Shown: positions 21,380 through 33,549, counted from the stretch's first letter. The stretch: DNA of 64,000 nt from Siphonodentalium dalli (GCA_032622095.1 CP136064.1:127215605-127279604); one strand, 5' to 3'. Notes: generated by a model not told the origin, from the letters alone. A program made the numbers and translations.

Positions 21380-22938
21380 GTAAAGTGTTTGAAAAAGTAG
21401 TGTTTAAAAATGTATTTACATATTTTAAAGACAATAATATACTGACTAAATTCCAATCTGGCTTTGTTCCTGGAGATGGCACTATTTACCAATTGATAGA
21501 CATTGATGCAGAGGTTCAACGTGCACTGAATGATAGGAAAAAGATGCGGTTTGTGTTCTGTGATATTAGCAAGGCATTCGACAGAGTATGGCACAAGGGG
21601 TTACTCTTTAAAATGTACAATGTTGGTATTAGGGGTAAACTTTTGTCTTGGTTCCAAAACTATTTAGCAGGTAGGACACAATCGACTGTGATAAATGGTC
21701 AGACATCTAAAACACAACTGGTACAAGCTGGAGTGCCCCAGGGGTCCGTATTAGGGCCGCTGCTATTTCTTGTCTATATCAACGACATAGTTGTTGACAT
21801 AGAAGCAAATATAAGGTTTTAAGCTGATGACACGTCACTTTTCATTCCAGTTGAAGATGATAAATTGGCTTCAGATATATTGAATAGAGACTTAAGTAAA
21901 ATAGGTAAATGGGCTGATAAATGGCAGGTTAGATTTAGTCCACCGAAAACAGAAACTCTTACGATTAGTAGATGTGATGAACCACTCTTGTATTTCCCTT
22001 TATATCTTAATGGTCAAAAAATAAAGGAAGTTGATAATCATAAACATTTAGGACTAATTTTTCACAAATCAGGAACATGGGATTTTCATATTGATACTAT
22101 ATTAGAAAATATTAGTCCCATGATAAACTGTCTGAGAAGTCAAAAATATAGACTAAATAGAAAAGCATTAGACACCCTTTATAAATCTTATATTTTGACA
22201 TTGTTCGACTATGCTGATGTCATATGGGATAACTGTTCCTTAGGTAAGGCAGGGCTTATTGAAAATTTACAACTAGACGCGTTGAGGTCCATCAGTGGTG
22301 TGATCAGGGGGACAAGTCATAATTTACTTTACAAGGAAACGGGGTATATACCACTAGCTGATAGAAGGTCTAGAAGGAAAGTGGTTACGATTCATAAGGC
22401 AGTCCACAAAATGGCTCCCAACTATATTTCCCTTCAAATTCCAAGACGCGTATCAGATATTAGTGACTACGAAATGAGAACAGCAACTAATTTGAGCTAT
22501 GTATACTCTCAAAATCCGATTAAAAGTTTCTTGAATTCATTCTTTCAATCAGGTCCTAGATTATGGAACTGTTTGGAAGAGGAACTGAAGATATCAAAAT
22601 CAATTTCGTTGTTGAAATACATGTACACTCTGAAACGGGGTGATTCAATTATTCCAGTTTACGTTTATGAAGGAAAAAGAGAGACACAGATAGTACATGC
22701 GAGAATGCGCCTTGGCTGTAGTGATTTAAAAGCACATAAGTTTGAGCGATTCCTGACTGATGATCCAAAATGTATTTGTGGGAATATATATGAAGATACA
22801 GAACATTAGTTTATGTACTGTCCGCTATATGTATTGGAGCGATTCGAACTCTTTAATGCATTGGGATTATTGGAAGTTGATATAAAAACTCATCTATTAC
22901 TTTATGGAGATAATCGCTTGAGTACCACTATAAATTCA
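21380..22938 (+). pseudogene. LINE ORF2: reverse transcriptase core and C-terminus with two in-frame stops
   Basis: One frame carries NILTKFQSGFVPGDGT, FCDISKAFDRVWHKGLLFKM (first catalytic Asp), QAGVPQGSVLGPLLFLVYIN, then a TAA at 21820-21822 exactly where the residue before the catalytic ADD should be, followed by ADDTSLFIPVEDDK. It continues through the thumb (HLGLIFHKSGTWDFHI, LTLFDYADVIWDNC) to the C-terminal cysteine motif CICGNIYEDTEH, where TAG at 22807-22809 makes a second stop. Homology goes on to about 22938 (MYCPLYVLERFELF). Apart from the two stops the 1.5 kb is open, so decay is mild. RT would copy the element RNA at the nicked target. Confidence 0.9.
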
Positions 22939-23369
22939 TAAATTGTAAAAGCAGTTCATATTTATGTTGAAGCAACATCCAGATTTAAAAATGCATAACT
23001 TTTGATATAGTTACAAGTTGAATTATTAATCTTTCATTTTCTTTTGGTGAGGATGCAATTAGATAATATTATATAAAGCGTAATCCTATATGATTTTTTT
23101 TTCTGGTGTCTAAAAGATCTATTTGGCCAATTACCCAAACCGATGCACATAGCCTCAAATCGATTAAAATTTGGAAAATTATTGAATATGTAGCGTCTTA
23201 CCACCCAAGGACTCCTGAATCAACTGTACAGTATCACCATATGCACTTAATTTTATTTTTGTTTTGTTTTGTTGATCACGTGAATATTTTTTTGTAATTT
23301 ATATTTTGTTGAGTCGGACTTATATAGGTCTTCGGACCTGTTGTCTGGCTCTTTGCATATTTTATTTGC

Positions 23370-23375
23370 AATAAA
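23370..23375 (+). terminator. Polyadenylation signal of the LINE
   Basis: AATAAA about 430 bp after the last ORF2 homology, preceded by a short hairpin (AGGTCTTCGGACCT at 23327). It probably marks the 3' end near 23390, although no poly-A tail or 3' tandem repeat is clear. Confidence 0.5.
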
Positions 23376-23399
23376 CCTATTTATACAACAAAAATATCG

Positions 23400-25055
23400 T
23401 TTTAATGAGTTTTTGGCGTTCAAATTTCACAATCTCGACAAATGGTGATTAAGCCACTTGAACAGTGTTCGCGCTGGACCGAAAAAAACTTTAGCCAAAA
23501 GTTTAGCCAAATGAAAATGTTATTAGCCAAATGAAAAAAACGTTAGACAAATGTTTTTTGGCCAAATTAAAAACAAACTTTGGCCAAATTAAATCATCGT
23601 TTTCTGGTCGGTTCACAATTAATGACTAAAATATTTGTTTTAAACTTTATATGTTATACTGAATGAAAACAAGTGACTTGAACAATTATATCTTCTCAAC
23701 TGTCATATTTATATGGGGATGGGAATCAGGGCATTCACACAATGAGCTAGCAAAAACAGATACATAGAAGCATTAAAAGTATAGTTATCATTCTATTTAA
23801 GAGATACATATATTCTTTCAAACTGAAAGACCTCGAACCGATTGCATATTAGAATGGCTCATGTATATATTATAACACAATTGAGTCTTCCATTCAATAC
23901 AGTTTCCACAAAAAAGTTACAATTTGTCAAGAGTTATGGAAATGTATCGAAGGCTTGTTCAAAAATAGTGGTCACAATGTGCAGTCACATATATTTTCTT
24001 CTGATATAAAAGAAAACGCAGTCAGTAGCACATGACTTTTCAGGATCCTCCAACACTGACATCTGACAAGGGTATATCTGCCCGATACAGCGGATTTTTT
24101 AGAACAGACTCATCGACTAATATAAACAACTCAAAATCTCGCTCTGTGTCGGGCACGTGTAGCTGATATATTTGCACAACAACATTTCTTTTCAACTGAG
24201 AATATTTAGCCAATATATAGCAGCATGAACACATGAGCACCTGGACATTTCTTTAAAACATCTGTATCTTCATGGAGATATGATAGCCAGGTGTCCTCAA
24301 AATCTTAGTCTAACCCACTAGATTTATTGATACATCTCTATATGTAAAACCCAATTGTCGTCTTTTATTTTTGCAAACTAATGTGTTTATGATGTTCATG
24401 TTTCATGTTATAACTTCTGAAGTATACCAATTGTAAATAAATAAATACTTCTTTATTGATGGAACGGATTAATCGCGATAAACAAAATGACAATCAACAA
24501 AGTGATCCACTACTTATATTCCATGACTGTGTAAGAATCATGTTTTGTGATGCTATTTGAATATGCAATTTATGAGAATACGTGTAACACTTTATGCAAG
24601 AGTATTCTCTATTCCCAACAAAGATCCACAGCATGCAGAGGGTTTCACGTCACTTTAACCTGGGCAACGCCGGATAACCCTGCTAGTTTACTATATTATC
24701 AGATAAACTTAAAAATGTTCGGACCAATTGTCACAGCATGATTACGACATGTCTACATGCAATACGAGTGTGTGATTGGAATCGCAAATGATGTCCAAGG
24801 AAATATGGAAATATATTCTTTTTGTTACCACAAGTATAAATGCATAGTCATGTCTTGGTGGGTTACGGTTAGTATATAGTGGACGCACCCCAATCGCCAA
24901 CAAATGGCCATGTCCCTGCTATATATTGCGTGCCAGTTGCTGGTTAAATTACTACCATGTCTGAAAACCCCTCCGTGTCCCAAGATGTTATTCAGTTAAA
25001 TATATTTATTCTAATATACACGAACTAATTCCCATCCATATTCCAATCAGGGATG
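23400..25055. other. Unassigned DNA, no gene seen
   Basis: AT-rich with a local run of TTAGCCAAATGAAA phrases at 23490-23590. Frames such as 24040-24240 (minus) and 24547-24741 (plus) have no recognisable domain and no splice context. I see no element ends. Confidence 0.5.
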
Positions 25056-25360
25056 GGGTAATTGTAATTTGTAATTGACTGTAATTAATTACATTTTTTC
25101 AAGTAATTGCATGTAATTGGTAATTGAGTTTTTTCTCAATTACATGTACATGTAATTGCAATTGTAATTGGTTATGAATTTCCCATCCGGATCTTAACTT
25201 TAAGATTATCTTTTGACACCTCAAATCAGACTTAATGTTGAGACCAAAGTTAAGACCATCTTAAGTTAAGACCTTGTTCGTGAAACGCACTTACGACTGA
25301 AGTTTGAACTTACGACCGTCTTAAGTCCCAACTATGTCATAAGTTGCTTTCGTGAAACTG
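25056..25360. repeat. TAATTG-rich simple sequence and a TTAAGACC-type repeat
   Basis: 25060-25170 is built from TGTAATTG/CAATTACA phrases and is self-complementary. 25195-25360 contains repeated TTAAGACC and ACTTACGAC phrases and ends in TTTCGTGAAACTGGGCCC, a phrase I recall at the ends of interspersed repeats in marine invertebrates (memory only). Confidence 0.5.
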
Positions 25361-25699
25361 GGCCCAGAACACTGGCTAAATCGATTCGGATTCACTGTAT
25401 CGGTCATACTGCCTCCAGGTGCAATGACAGCTGTGGGCAAAATGAAATTAAAACATTTGTTTTGGAAATTAGTTCAATAAAACAATGCATATATCATATA
25501 TAGGGGTTCTCGGTGGCTCAGTCAGTAAGTACCATGATGCAATATAGACTACAATACATAGACTACAATAGGCTGCCAAGAAGGGACGTGATCCCAAGTA
25601 AAGAGAGAGTGCACAGGGTGTTGTAAGGTTGCCAACAAGACACCCTAAAGATACACCCCTGATGCAAATTGGCCGCTGTCTAGAGGTTCTATTTAGTCA

Positions 25700-25985
25700 A
25701 GGGGCCCAGAAACGGCATGGGTCCGCTATTTGAGTTCCTCTGCGTGTTGGTGACCATTTTCGATTTTGGTGTGGTGTAACTAGTGGAAAATGATATGGGC
25801 CCCTAATTGAACCCTCTGAACGGCGGCCATTTTGGATCGGGTGTGGTTTGTTGTGAATATTTAAGGTGTCTTTGTGGGACTTACAACACCATTTGTTTGA
25901 CATAAATATATAAAGTAACCCAGAAATGGCATGGGCTACATATTTGAACCCCTCTGGGCGGTGGCCATTTTAGAATAAGGAATGA
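25700..25985. repeat. Imperfect tandem repeat with GGCCATTTT phrases
   Basis: Three related blocks (about 25706, 25790 and 25920) share a GGCATGGG or GATATGGGCC phrase, a TTGAACCCCTCTG-like phrase and GGCGGCCATTTT. They are irregular in spacing. The minus-strand frame across them is a by-product. Confidence 0.5.
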
Positions 25986-27021
25986 AAGTCACGTTCGTTG
26001 TATTCGGAGAGTACAAGCTGAAAACAGCGACATTTTGAAAACAGTGGCGGTGATTTTGAAAAATATTGGCGGCCAATGCGAATCAGTCGACCATTATCAA
26101 TAGTTTGTCAACTTAGTTGGTGAAAAAAATCACTCTTCGCGGTTAACAGTGATGATTCATGCCAAATTGCATGTTTTGCATCACAAAACTGAACGGTTCT
26201 GTAACTGTTGACTCATAATTATATATACATTGTAGGAAGGCAGTGTAACTCACCGCGAAATTGATCATAAGTGGTGTAAAATCAACTTAAAATGCATATT
26301 TCGTTGTGTTTACTTGGTTATTTTTACGTATCCTTACACATAACAGTCATCGTATTTCTCGTATTTTGAACCGATTAAATCGGGAGAGAACCGACTCGAT
26401 TGAGACAGAACCGATCGAGATATATCACAATCGCGGTTTTCGTCGCACAGTGGGATTTTCATTTTTTGAGACATTGTGGGGGGATGGGAAAATTAATCGA
26501 ATTATCATCTATATAGACGGCTCAGACATTATTGCGTTTTAACTGTCAAAAACTCGCGAAAATGTATAATTTGGATCATAAGGAACCGTATAACAAATTA
26601 TGCCTGAACCATCACAAACCGGCGATAGAACAACTCCCGTGTAACATTTCATACATGCACAGTGCCATTATTAGCCCTTTCTATACTGAATATGTTCTCC
26701 CATTCTGATATAAAACTATACATTGGAATGTTATATTACTCACCTAGAGGGGTATTTATAGTAATTATGAGCAGACAAAATACCAGTGCTGAAAGATTCC
26801 TAAACATTGAATTAAGGAAAGTTCAACAGTTTGTTTGAATTACTCGTTAATTGGTGAAGAAAGGGTTAATTAAACTTGTTACGTTTGCGATAAATAGAAT
26901 CAGTAAAATCATAAATCATTAAATTTAGTTTTTTAAGTATCTATCGTCCTATTCCGATACCGGGAAAATTCAAAAGCGAATATTATTAGGTGTATCTTGG
27001 AGCGCAAACCAGCATGTGACT
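25986..27021. other. Unassigned DNA, no gene seen
   Basis: A few local repeats of GAACCGA around 26370-26415 and no recognisable domain in any frame, including 26306-26542. Confidence 0.45.
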
Positions 27022-27025
27022 TTAA

Positions 27026-27469
27026 AGGTACTCAATCCGATTCGATGGTCCCCATATTATCGTATTCCAACAACAACAATTTTGTTTTAAATGCCGCCTC
27101 AGTTATCATCACAATCGATTAATTGCCCAAAAATAATTCCAACCACAGTCCACTATAGTATAAAATTGCCCAAAACCTGTTATTTATCAACATTTTGTAC
27201 TATGAAATTTTGCCGGTTTGTCCAATATCTGACACAAAAAAGCCACTTGATTTTAGAGTTATCCATCTTCATCCGCTATTTTGGTCTTCTCGTCGACTTT
27301 TACTGGGCCACTAAATATTCCAGGTGGTGAAAAATAATAGATTTTAAAAATCAATATATGATCACTCTGAGCTTTGATGGATGGGTTCCTCGACTCGAAT
27401 CAAATATGTTTTACCCTCGAAGCCAAATAAATAGTAATTTAGGGGTGATTAATCGGATTGAGTATACCT
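27026..27469 (+). mobile_element. TTAA MITE family 1, copy B (444 bp)
   Basis: Starts AGGTACTCAATCCGATTCG after TTAA (27022-27025) and ends CGGATTGAGTATACCT before TTAA (27470-27473); the right end has an extra AT. Its interior is a different subtype from copies A and D and matches copy E in inverse orientation. Confidence 0.9.
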
Positions 27470-27473
27470 TTAA

Positions 27474-28720
27474 ACAAACAACCCTGTTTATCGGATCGCT
27501 CAGAAATGTCCATCTGGCGTTTTTGCGGGTATTGAATTTTAACTTTTGAATATTTTGCCTATATGATTTGAGGAGAGGTCAGTCTAGTGCCAAACCCACC
27601 CAACAGTTCCGTCACGCTTGTTTTCTTTTTTTCTACGAGAAAAACGGAGCGCTCTTTCTATTTTAGCGGTTTTCATCGGCGTCGATATGAACCCAGTTTG
27701 CGTGTTCACCACGTCAGTATTCGTATTACACGCAATTGTAAATGCTGTTCCGCAGATTGTCGTTCTGTTCAGTATTTCATCCCATTCCGCTGATTGTCAT
27801 ATCCCGATTGTGCAAATACTTACCAATTTCCGCCGAGTTGTATAACATCCAAAACATAGATCTGCTAAATTACATCGCCAAATAATTATCAACAGACATG
27901 AACACAGGCTGTCCGAATGACATTCTGGGACAAATATACCATATATTATCCAGTTGTGAATCACTCTACTTTTATTAGTGATTTTGTTATCGGAAGCCAA
28001 CGTCAGAAATGGTAAATGGAAATCAAATTATACCGTCAAAGTGGTCATGTTATGGTGAGAACAATGGGCGATAGGCGCTCATAATCATCTTGGTGGGTGT
28101 CAAAGCGATATGTCAATTCATTTGGTGGAGTTATCGACAATCCAAGAGTTTCATAAAAATTCAAGTATTACATAAGGGCTCTCGTCCCGAGTTAAATGTA
28201 TAGCCATCCCATCTCGGCTGTTGAGAGCCATATAATTGAACCGGATATTACTAGAACGTATTGGCTGGAAATTCGTATATGGTTCAGTCAACATGTCAAG
28301 ACTATATTGACTCTTACTCCCATTCTGCCACTATAACTGGTTGTTTTTCATTGATTGAAACCTGTTCACGCTTACCGTGACCCTTTTAGCAGCACATTCC
28401 AGTTTACGTGGGAGATTATACATTATAGTCAAAAGTGCACGTGTCATTTAGACATACCTGATTTGAGAGGTATTTATTGATACAGAATAAACGGTTTCAA
28501 CTGGGTTTCGCCTGAATAAGGCATCTGCATGGGCACTGGTAACTCAAGTATTTTGAGATCTCAGAGTTCCGGTCACATTTTTGGGTATTATTATGGTTAC
28601 AAATCACACCACTTTTGGGGGAAATGGACTTTGCTCATTTGAAAGCAGTGCCTGTCCCTTCCTTAGATATTATTCAAAACACCGTAATATACACGGCAGC
28701 GTGGAACCTCCACACCACTA
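27474..28720. other. Unassigned DNA, no gene seen
   Basis: The overlapping plus frames at 27587-27845 and minus frame at 27797-28000 lack recognisable motifs. No repeats with clear ends. Confidence 0.45.
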
Positions 28721-28723
28721 CAA

Positions 28724-28882
28724 TTACTATCTTGATTAATCAACTTACTATCTTGATAAATCAACTAAGATATCTTGACTAATCAATTTACTATCTTGAT
28801 AAATCAAGTTAGGTATATTGATCAATCAACTTACTCTCTTGATTAATAAACTTAGCTATCTTAAATAATCAACTTAGTTACC
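28724..28882. repeat. ~22-bp minisatellite (TTACTATCTTGATTAATCAA)
   Basis: About seven units of TTACTATCTTGATAAATCAA and variants in tandem. TTGATTAATCAA within it is palindromic. Confidence 0.88.
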
Positions 28883-28930
28883 CACAAATCGCTACGGTCG
28901 TTCTATGGAATTAGATATGATATTGTTTAA

Positions 28931-29516
28931 AGGGGTACTGTATATGCCATTTTCATTAAATTTCCGGTGACAACAAACGATCTAATATCGATAATATATA
29001 GAAACATAAGTAATTTGAGTCGAAGATGTATTCTGTAAACGCTCAGGTTAATAGGCTATCTTAAAATTTAATAATTTAAAAGTTAATAATTTGATATCAA
29101 TTGAATTTATGACTGGAGCCATAAAATGGCGTCAATTAAATTACGAATTACCGTAATCAAAAATAGTAATTGAGGGATACTGGATTTTTAAACCGATCGC
29201 ACACACGATTGCTTAAAATATTATGATGATACGGGGAGAACACTCAAGCCACTCACTGACTAGCGACGATACAACAACTTAAATGATTATATGGGACTAG
29301 TATGCATATAATATAACTTTTATTTGATTCATTTGGTTGAAAACTTTACAAAAATTACTCGACAACGACAATTTGTATTTTTGCATTCCGGTAAATTTGT
29401 CATCCGTAACATGACTTCGTACTCAACAGACTTTCAAATAATGGAAAAATTGTTACCTTATTCTCCGACTCGGAGACTATAGAAACCAACAACAACATGT
29501 GGCGTACAGTACCCCT
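28931..29516. mobile_element. TTAA MITE family 2 (586 bp)
   Basis: Ends AGGGGTACTGTATATGCC and GGCGTACAGTACCCCT are flanked by TTAA (28927-28930 and 29517-29520). The interior is AT-rich and non-coding. It shares TTAA targeting and an AGG...GTACT end with family 1 but has a different body. Confidence 0.9.
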
Positions 29517-29739
29517 TTAAGGTCGGATCGATGCATGCATATTGTGAAACTTGTAATTCGAGGGTAGCCCAGTGAATAATAAAGCACTCTTCATATTCAC
29601 TCCGACTTTATAACGTGAACATATAGTAAACACATCACTTTATATTCTGGAGCCTACAAATTAGTATCAAACAAGATTTTTTGATTTAAACATATTTACT
29701 GTCATGTATAATGGATGTATAACTATATACTGATTATAA

Positions 29740-30605
29740 TGGATTGGAGGACAAGTTCTTGAAACTTAGCTGGACATCCGCTCCCTACGACAAATATAAA
29801 TTCAAACATAAGTAAACAGAGTAATATTTTTAAAAGGTTTGGTATGACGGGCATGAAGGGTCAAATGAGTATATACTAGATCGAACCAGGTTAAGTATAC
29901 ATGATTTTCGTAAGAGAATCGAAGAGCGATGATGGGGTTTATTAGGGAATATTTGGATGGGGCATGACTATAGGAGGGTTATTAAATATAAATCAGGGGA
30001 GGGGTCGATCGTGTTACGGTAATAGGCAGTGTGCATGTGGGCGATTGTGCGGGTTCTTCATATAATGGGAAAAGATGTAAACTATGCAAACGTGATGTTT
30101 TGGGGAACGAATTTCATGTCATGTTAGAATGCGAATCTATGAAAGAAACCAGATATTCGAATATAGCAAAATATTATTATACTTTTCCTACCACAGCAAA
30201 AATGAGCCAACTCCTCAATAACAGAAACATCGGAGTAATGCGTAGAATATGCAAAGTTATTAAAGAAATAAATTCTCTACACCCAAACACCTGATGCACA
30301 TGTATATTATCCATACGACAACCACTCACCCCACTCTCACCTAAAGGACAACGCCCGCTTATTTGATGCATTTCCACTATTATTATAATTACTTACTTCA
30401 TATAACATTGATTATTTTGACGTACATGTCATGATTTATGTATACCAATGGTTGAACTTTATTCTAAATTTATTTACATGGCAGGTTAATACCATTTCGG
30501 CGCATGCATCTATACGTCGGACATGCTGGATTTCTCAGCTGTCCAATTATTGTATTCTCTGTATACCATTATTGGGTTTTTTTAGAATAAACTTTTGACT
30601 TTGAC
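29740..30605 (+). pseudogene. LINE ORF2 C-terminal fragment with 3' UTR
   Basis: The open part (30031-30294) reads CKLCKRDVLGNEFHVMLECE and ends near VIKEINSLHP; this is the C-terminal cysteine motif (CxxC...H....C) seen after the RT in CR1/L2 and related LINEs. Upstream, 29870-30030 shows decayed homology in other frames (for example LHDFRKRIEER) with frameshifts. A likely polyadenylation signal AATAAA is at 30588, followed by TTTTGACTTTGACTT, a short 3' repeat typical of such LINEs. The catalytic RT is absent, so it is 5'-truncated and dead. Confidence 0.75.
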
Positions 30606-30654
30606 TTGGGACATGACAAGGGGTCAATCGTATTAGTGGATTAACGGGAGGTCA

Positions 30655-31321
30655 TTCGCAACAAGTCGCAAACCTGCCAGACAATATGATAAATGCTAGA
30701 GCTGCTTCTATAATGATATTGTTCTCGTTATGTGTTAGTGCAATATCTCCTTTGATAAGAGGCTTAACAGCTTCATATGATAATACACCAAATTATCTCA
30801 TGGTTTGTACCAAATCCGTGCGATGATGCATATAAAAGGGGAAATGCAAAAAAAAGTGTTCGGCATCTTCAACAGGGCTTCCACAGGCGCACATGGCGTT
30901 ATCAGCGATGTGGTTAGTAAGTTTATCATAATTAAGGTCGCTACAATTGTTTCTGATTCGACAATGTATGATATTAATCTTACGGTCGCCGAGATGAACG
31001 TGTAACGCCCAGTAACTGAATCTTGGTCTTTGGAACAATTGTAAATTTAAAAGCGTCATATGATTTACTTTTTATTTCGTCTGACAAGACATTCCAGACA
31101 TCAATCGTGCTCGGGAAGAATGTTTTCTTGAAAGCTTCGAGATAACAAAAGTAGTTTTCTAAATAATCTGAATTGCGTAAAAAATTAACGGCTGCATGAT
31201 ATCTCCGACACGAGCAGTTCGGTTAGAAATATGGGGGCTTTGTTGTTAACAATTTTATACATTAGACATAGTTTTTGTGCATCCCTACGTCGCTGTAGCG
31301 GTTGCCATCCATGCAAGTTCA
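30655..31321 (-). pseudogene. Minus LINE: RT C-terminal region
   Basis: Reading leftward: MNLHGWQPLQRRRDAQKLCL and YKIVNNKAPIF (31321-31220), a stretch with frame changes, then IIHCRIRNNCSDLNYDKLTN, CACGSPVEDAEHFFLHFPFY (C-terminal cysteine/histidine motif) to a TAA at 30793, and further homology in frame to TGA near 30663 (LIKGDIALTHNENNIIIEAA). At least one stop and one frameshift disable it. Confidence 0.82.
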
Positions 31322-31325
31322 TTAA

Positions 31326-31965
31326 CGCCACCGGTGTATACTGTTGGGCAAATTTTAGAAATATGTGGACCTATGGGGATTTTATAAATAGATAATTGTT
31401 TGTTTCGGTTACTGATTTTGGGACGCGTTAAAGTTGTACTGCGACCCCGACTCCGATAAAATCTGTAGTTGGAATGTCCAAATTCGTGAAAGTTCTATTG
31501 ACTATGCCGACGATTTGAGAAACTTCATTGTTTTAGGATATTGTAGAAATGCTAATCTGGCCGTGTCAAATTGGGCTATAGCGATGGGATATCTCGCAGG
31601 ACAACACATTTCGGGTTTTCGTGGGGTGTGTATTCAATGGATGTCTGATAGTTGCAGTATGAAACTATTATGACCGCTTTAATTGCGTTCGATGTTTAGA
31701 TATGAACAATGGCTAGGCCATGCACACTTTAAAATTTTATGGCGGGAACCCAATTTTTTATCCGCATTTAGAAGCTTTCTGGTTTGGTGAATGAAACCCT
31801 GCCGTAATAAGCCGTAGTTTTTGTAATAATTTGAAGGATTAGTTGTTTTAACGGAATTCTGAGGCGGTGCATTCATGTAACCAATATATTTTATATTAGA
31901 ATTTATATTTATGGCTAATAATATAATCTTGGTGGCATTACCATTTCTGACTATGGTTTTCTTGT
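31326..31965. mobile_element. 640-bp TTAA-flanked insertion, unclassified
   Basis: TTAA at 31322-31325 and 31966-31969 bounds an insert starting CGCCACCGGTGTATAC and ending GGTTTTCTTGT; removing it joins two LINE codons cleanly. The ends are not inverted repeats of one another. Related sequence is at 46380-46935, 45826-45905 and, for the 5' part, 42262-42420 and 43320-43480; a lone CGCCACCGGTGTA end also follows TTTA at 44232. The plus frame 31434-31673 has no known domain. Confidence 0.75.
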
Positions 31966-32080
31966 TTAACAATGTCGCATTTGACGAAGATCTCGTTATG
32001 CCTGAAACCACTCGCGCTGCATCGTAGTAAAGTTTGTCCAATGTTGGTTTAATATACTGTCAGGGGCAGAATCCCATACA
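31966..32080 (-). pseudogene. Minus LINE: RT thumb piece
   Basis: LDKLYYDAARVVSGITRSSS and NATLL are visible, the usual sequence after the VWD motif in LINE RT thumbs. It is bounded right by the Gypsy element and left by the TTAA insertion. A frameshift lies between the VWD part at 32080 and LDKLYYD. Confidence 0.85.
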
Positions 32081-32243
32081 TGTAGCAGCTTTACATATAC
32101 ACATGGCCTTCCATACAAACTGTAGATCTGGGAATGGTATCACGTGAACGATAGAACTATGTATCAGAAGCACATTTGTATATGTCTCATGCAAAACAAA
32201 TATTAAACATATATTCAATACATTACTGATGACATTCTTTATA
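32081..32243 (+). repeat. Gypsy 5' LTR
   Basis: TGTAGCAGCTTTACATAT to CATTCTTTATA, 163 bp. It begins TG but ends TA instead of CA. It pairs with 36067-36229. Confidence 0.93.
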
Positions 32244-32261
32244 TGGTGGCAGCGGAAACAC
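32244..32261 (+). promoter_or_regulatory. Primer-binding site, tRNA-Leu type
   Basis: TGGTGGCAGCGGAAACAC directly follows the 5' LTR. The first 12 bases are complementary to CCGCTGCCACCA, which I recall as a eukaryotic tRNA-Leu 3' end. The tRNA identity is from memory. Confidence 0.7.
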
Positions 32262-32552
32262 AAGGACTATATATATAACAGTGCCTGACACTCGATTTCC
32301 ACGGACAGTGCTATTATAGTGACAAACATTCGCGTTTTCTGTTAATTACCGGCACTGGCGATATAATTCACTGTACACATCCCAGAGCTATGTAACCCGA
32401 TATGCCCTGCATGCAGCACCAGTCTGCGACCTAGATCCATGCTCAAATTTTCCACGATTATACGAAACGCTGATTCAACAACAATACCGCCTTGACAGCC
32501 GGAAATATACATTTTGTGACACTCTGCTTGTGCCGACGCTTAAGCACCCATT
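32262..32552 (+). other. Gypsy untranslated leader
   Basis: About 290 bp between the PBS and the gag start, with no coding match. Confidence 0.6.
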
Positions 32553-33072
32553 ATGTCCAAGATTCCGGAGTTGAATTCGTCATCTGAGAACATTGGCGAA
32601 GCCATACAGCTATTCAGACAAACAGTGGAGATATTCTGCGAGGATGAGGGTATCACCGAAACCGGTAAAATAGCCCTTCCGAGTTCACAGGTTACATCTG
32701 ATGGCATACCGCCAAAAAGTGGACGAATCCCTTACGGGTGAGCTGGATGAACGCCTCATAGAGCTCATTATTGTGTCTACACCAATCGAACAATATCAGC
32801 GTGACCTCCTCGGCAAGGCGAAAGGTTACGCACTGCAGGAGGCGATCGTCGAAGGACGACGCTATGAAGCCATATTAGCTGGAAAATCGCAAATACAGCA
32901 GTTGTCGACCCTAATCCACTATCTGTTGATGAACTTCGTCGGAACCGGAACGGCAGTCAACAAGATCGACCATGCGGAAATTGTGGAATTCGGCACGGAA
33001 AGGGTGACCGCTGTGCAGCTTCCGATGACCTGTTTTTTATGTGGGAAGATGGGATATTGGAGTAGGTTCTGA
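32553..33072 (+). pseudogene. Gypsy gag remnant
   Basis: The N-terminal piece from ATG 32553 (residues SKIPELNSSSENIGEAIQLF, then EIFCEDEGITETGK) is typical of one invertebrate Gypsy lineage. A second piece in another frame from about 32701 carries ELDERLIELIIVSTPIEQYQ, LLGKAKGYALQEAIVEGRRY and a broken zinc knuckle CFLCGKMGYW, where the CCHC His and last Cys are lost before a TGA at 33070. The middle of gag is missing and a frame change joins the two, so the product would be neither full length nor able to bind RNA in the usual way. Confidence 0.82.
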
Positions 33073-33123
33073 CACAACAAAATAGACGGGTCAAACCCAA
33101 AGAAAAAATGCAATCATACGAAT

Positions 33124-33549
33124 ATGACCAACATCAAGTCTACCGCAAGGACAAACGCAACAAACAACGCAGACAAATACACGAAGTGTCAATTGACGGC
33201 GCTCAAAGCCCGATTCCACCAGACGTCAACACTACATTGTGCCATTTCATCCCAGAACAATGCACCGACTCCAGCAACGCAAGGGGAACCACCCAATATT
33301 TTGTGCAACCAGCTGGTGCCCCAGGCAATACAAGGGAAACCACTCAAAACTGCAGCTGATTTACTGCGAATGTACCCAGAACGATTCGACAGGATAGCAT
33401 GCTTCCCAGGCAAAGCGAAACTAGTTGTCGACGAAAAAATCGAACCACACATTGATGCTCAGCGTAAAACGCCGATCGCACTAAAGGATCAAATCATGGA
33501 AGCTCTCAACTCGATGCAAGACGACGCAATCATCAGAAAAAGTTACTGA
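33124..33549 (+). pseudogene. Gypsy pol, start of RT
   Basis: The last third reads LLRMYPERFDRIACFPGKAK, then IEPHIDAQRKTPIALKDQIM, the segment ahead of the RT fingers in this lineage. The part before it should be protease but lacks a D[ST]G motif. A one-base shift in an A-run near 33540 ends the frame at 33549, while homology continues in the frame of 33550-34510. Confidence 0.82.

Larger units (their letters stand above)
11678..23400 (+). mobile_element. CR1/L2-type LINE, split by three insertions
   Basis: A non-LTR retrotransposon ORF2 can be followed in pieces: endonuclease N-half 11939-12510 and 12636-12681, endonuclease C-half and RT N-part 19835-20890, RT core and C-terminus 21380-22938, and a 3' region with AATAAA at 23370-23375. 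Without the inserts it would be about 4 kb. The reading frame agrees across each insertion when the insert and one target copy are subtracted (125, 7,153 and 484 bp), which shows the inserts entered a once-continuous ORF. The exact 5' end is not visible; the LTR element at 6494-11673 may sit in or beside its 5' UTR. Confidence 0.85.

Noticed and set aside
25503-25530. tRNA or SINE head (GGTGGCTCAGTCAGTAAG looks like an A box)
   Set aside because: No B box or cloverleaf follows at the right distance, so neither a tRNA gene nor a SINE can be supported.
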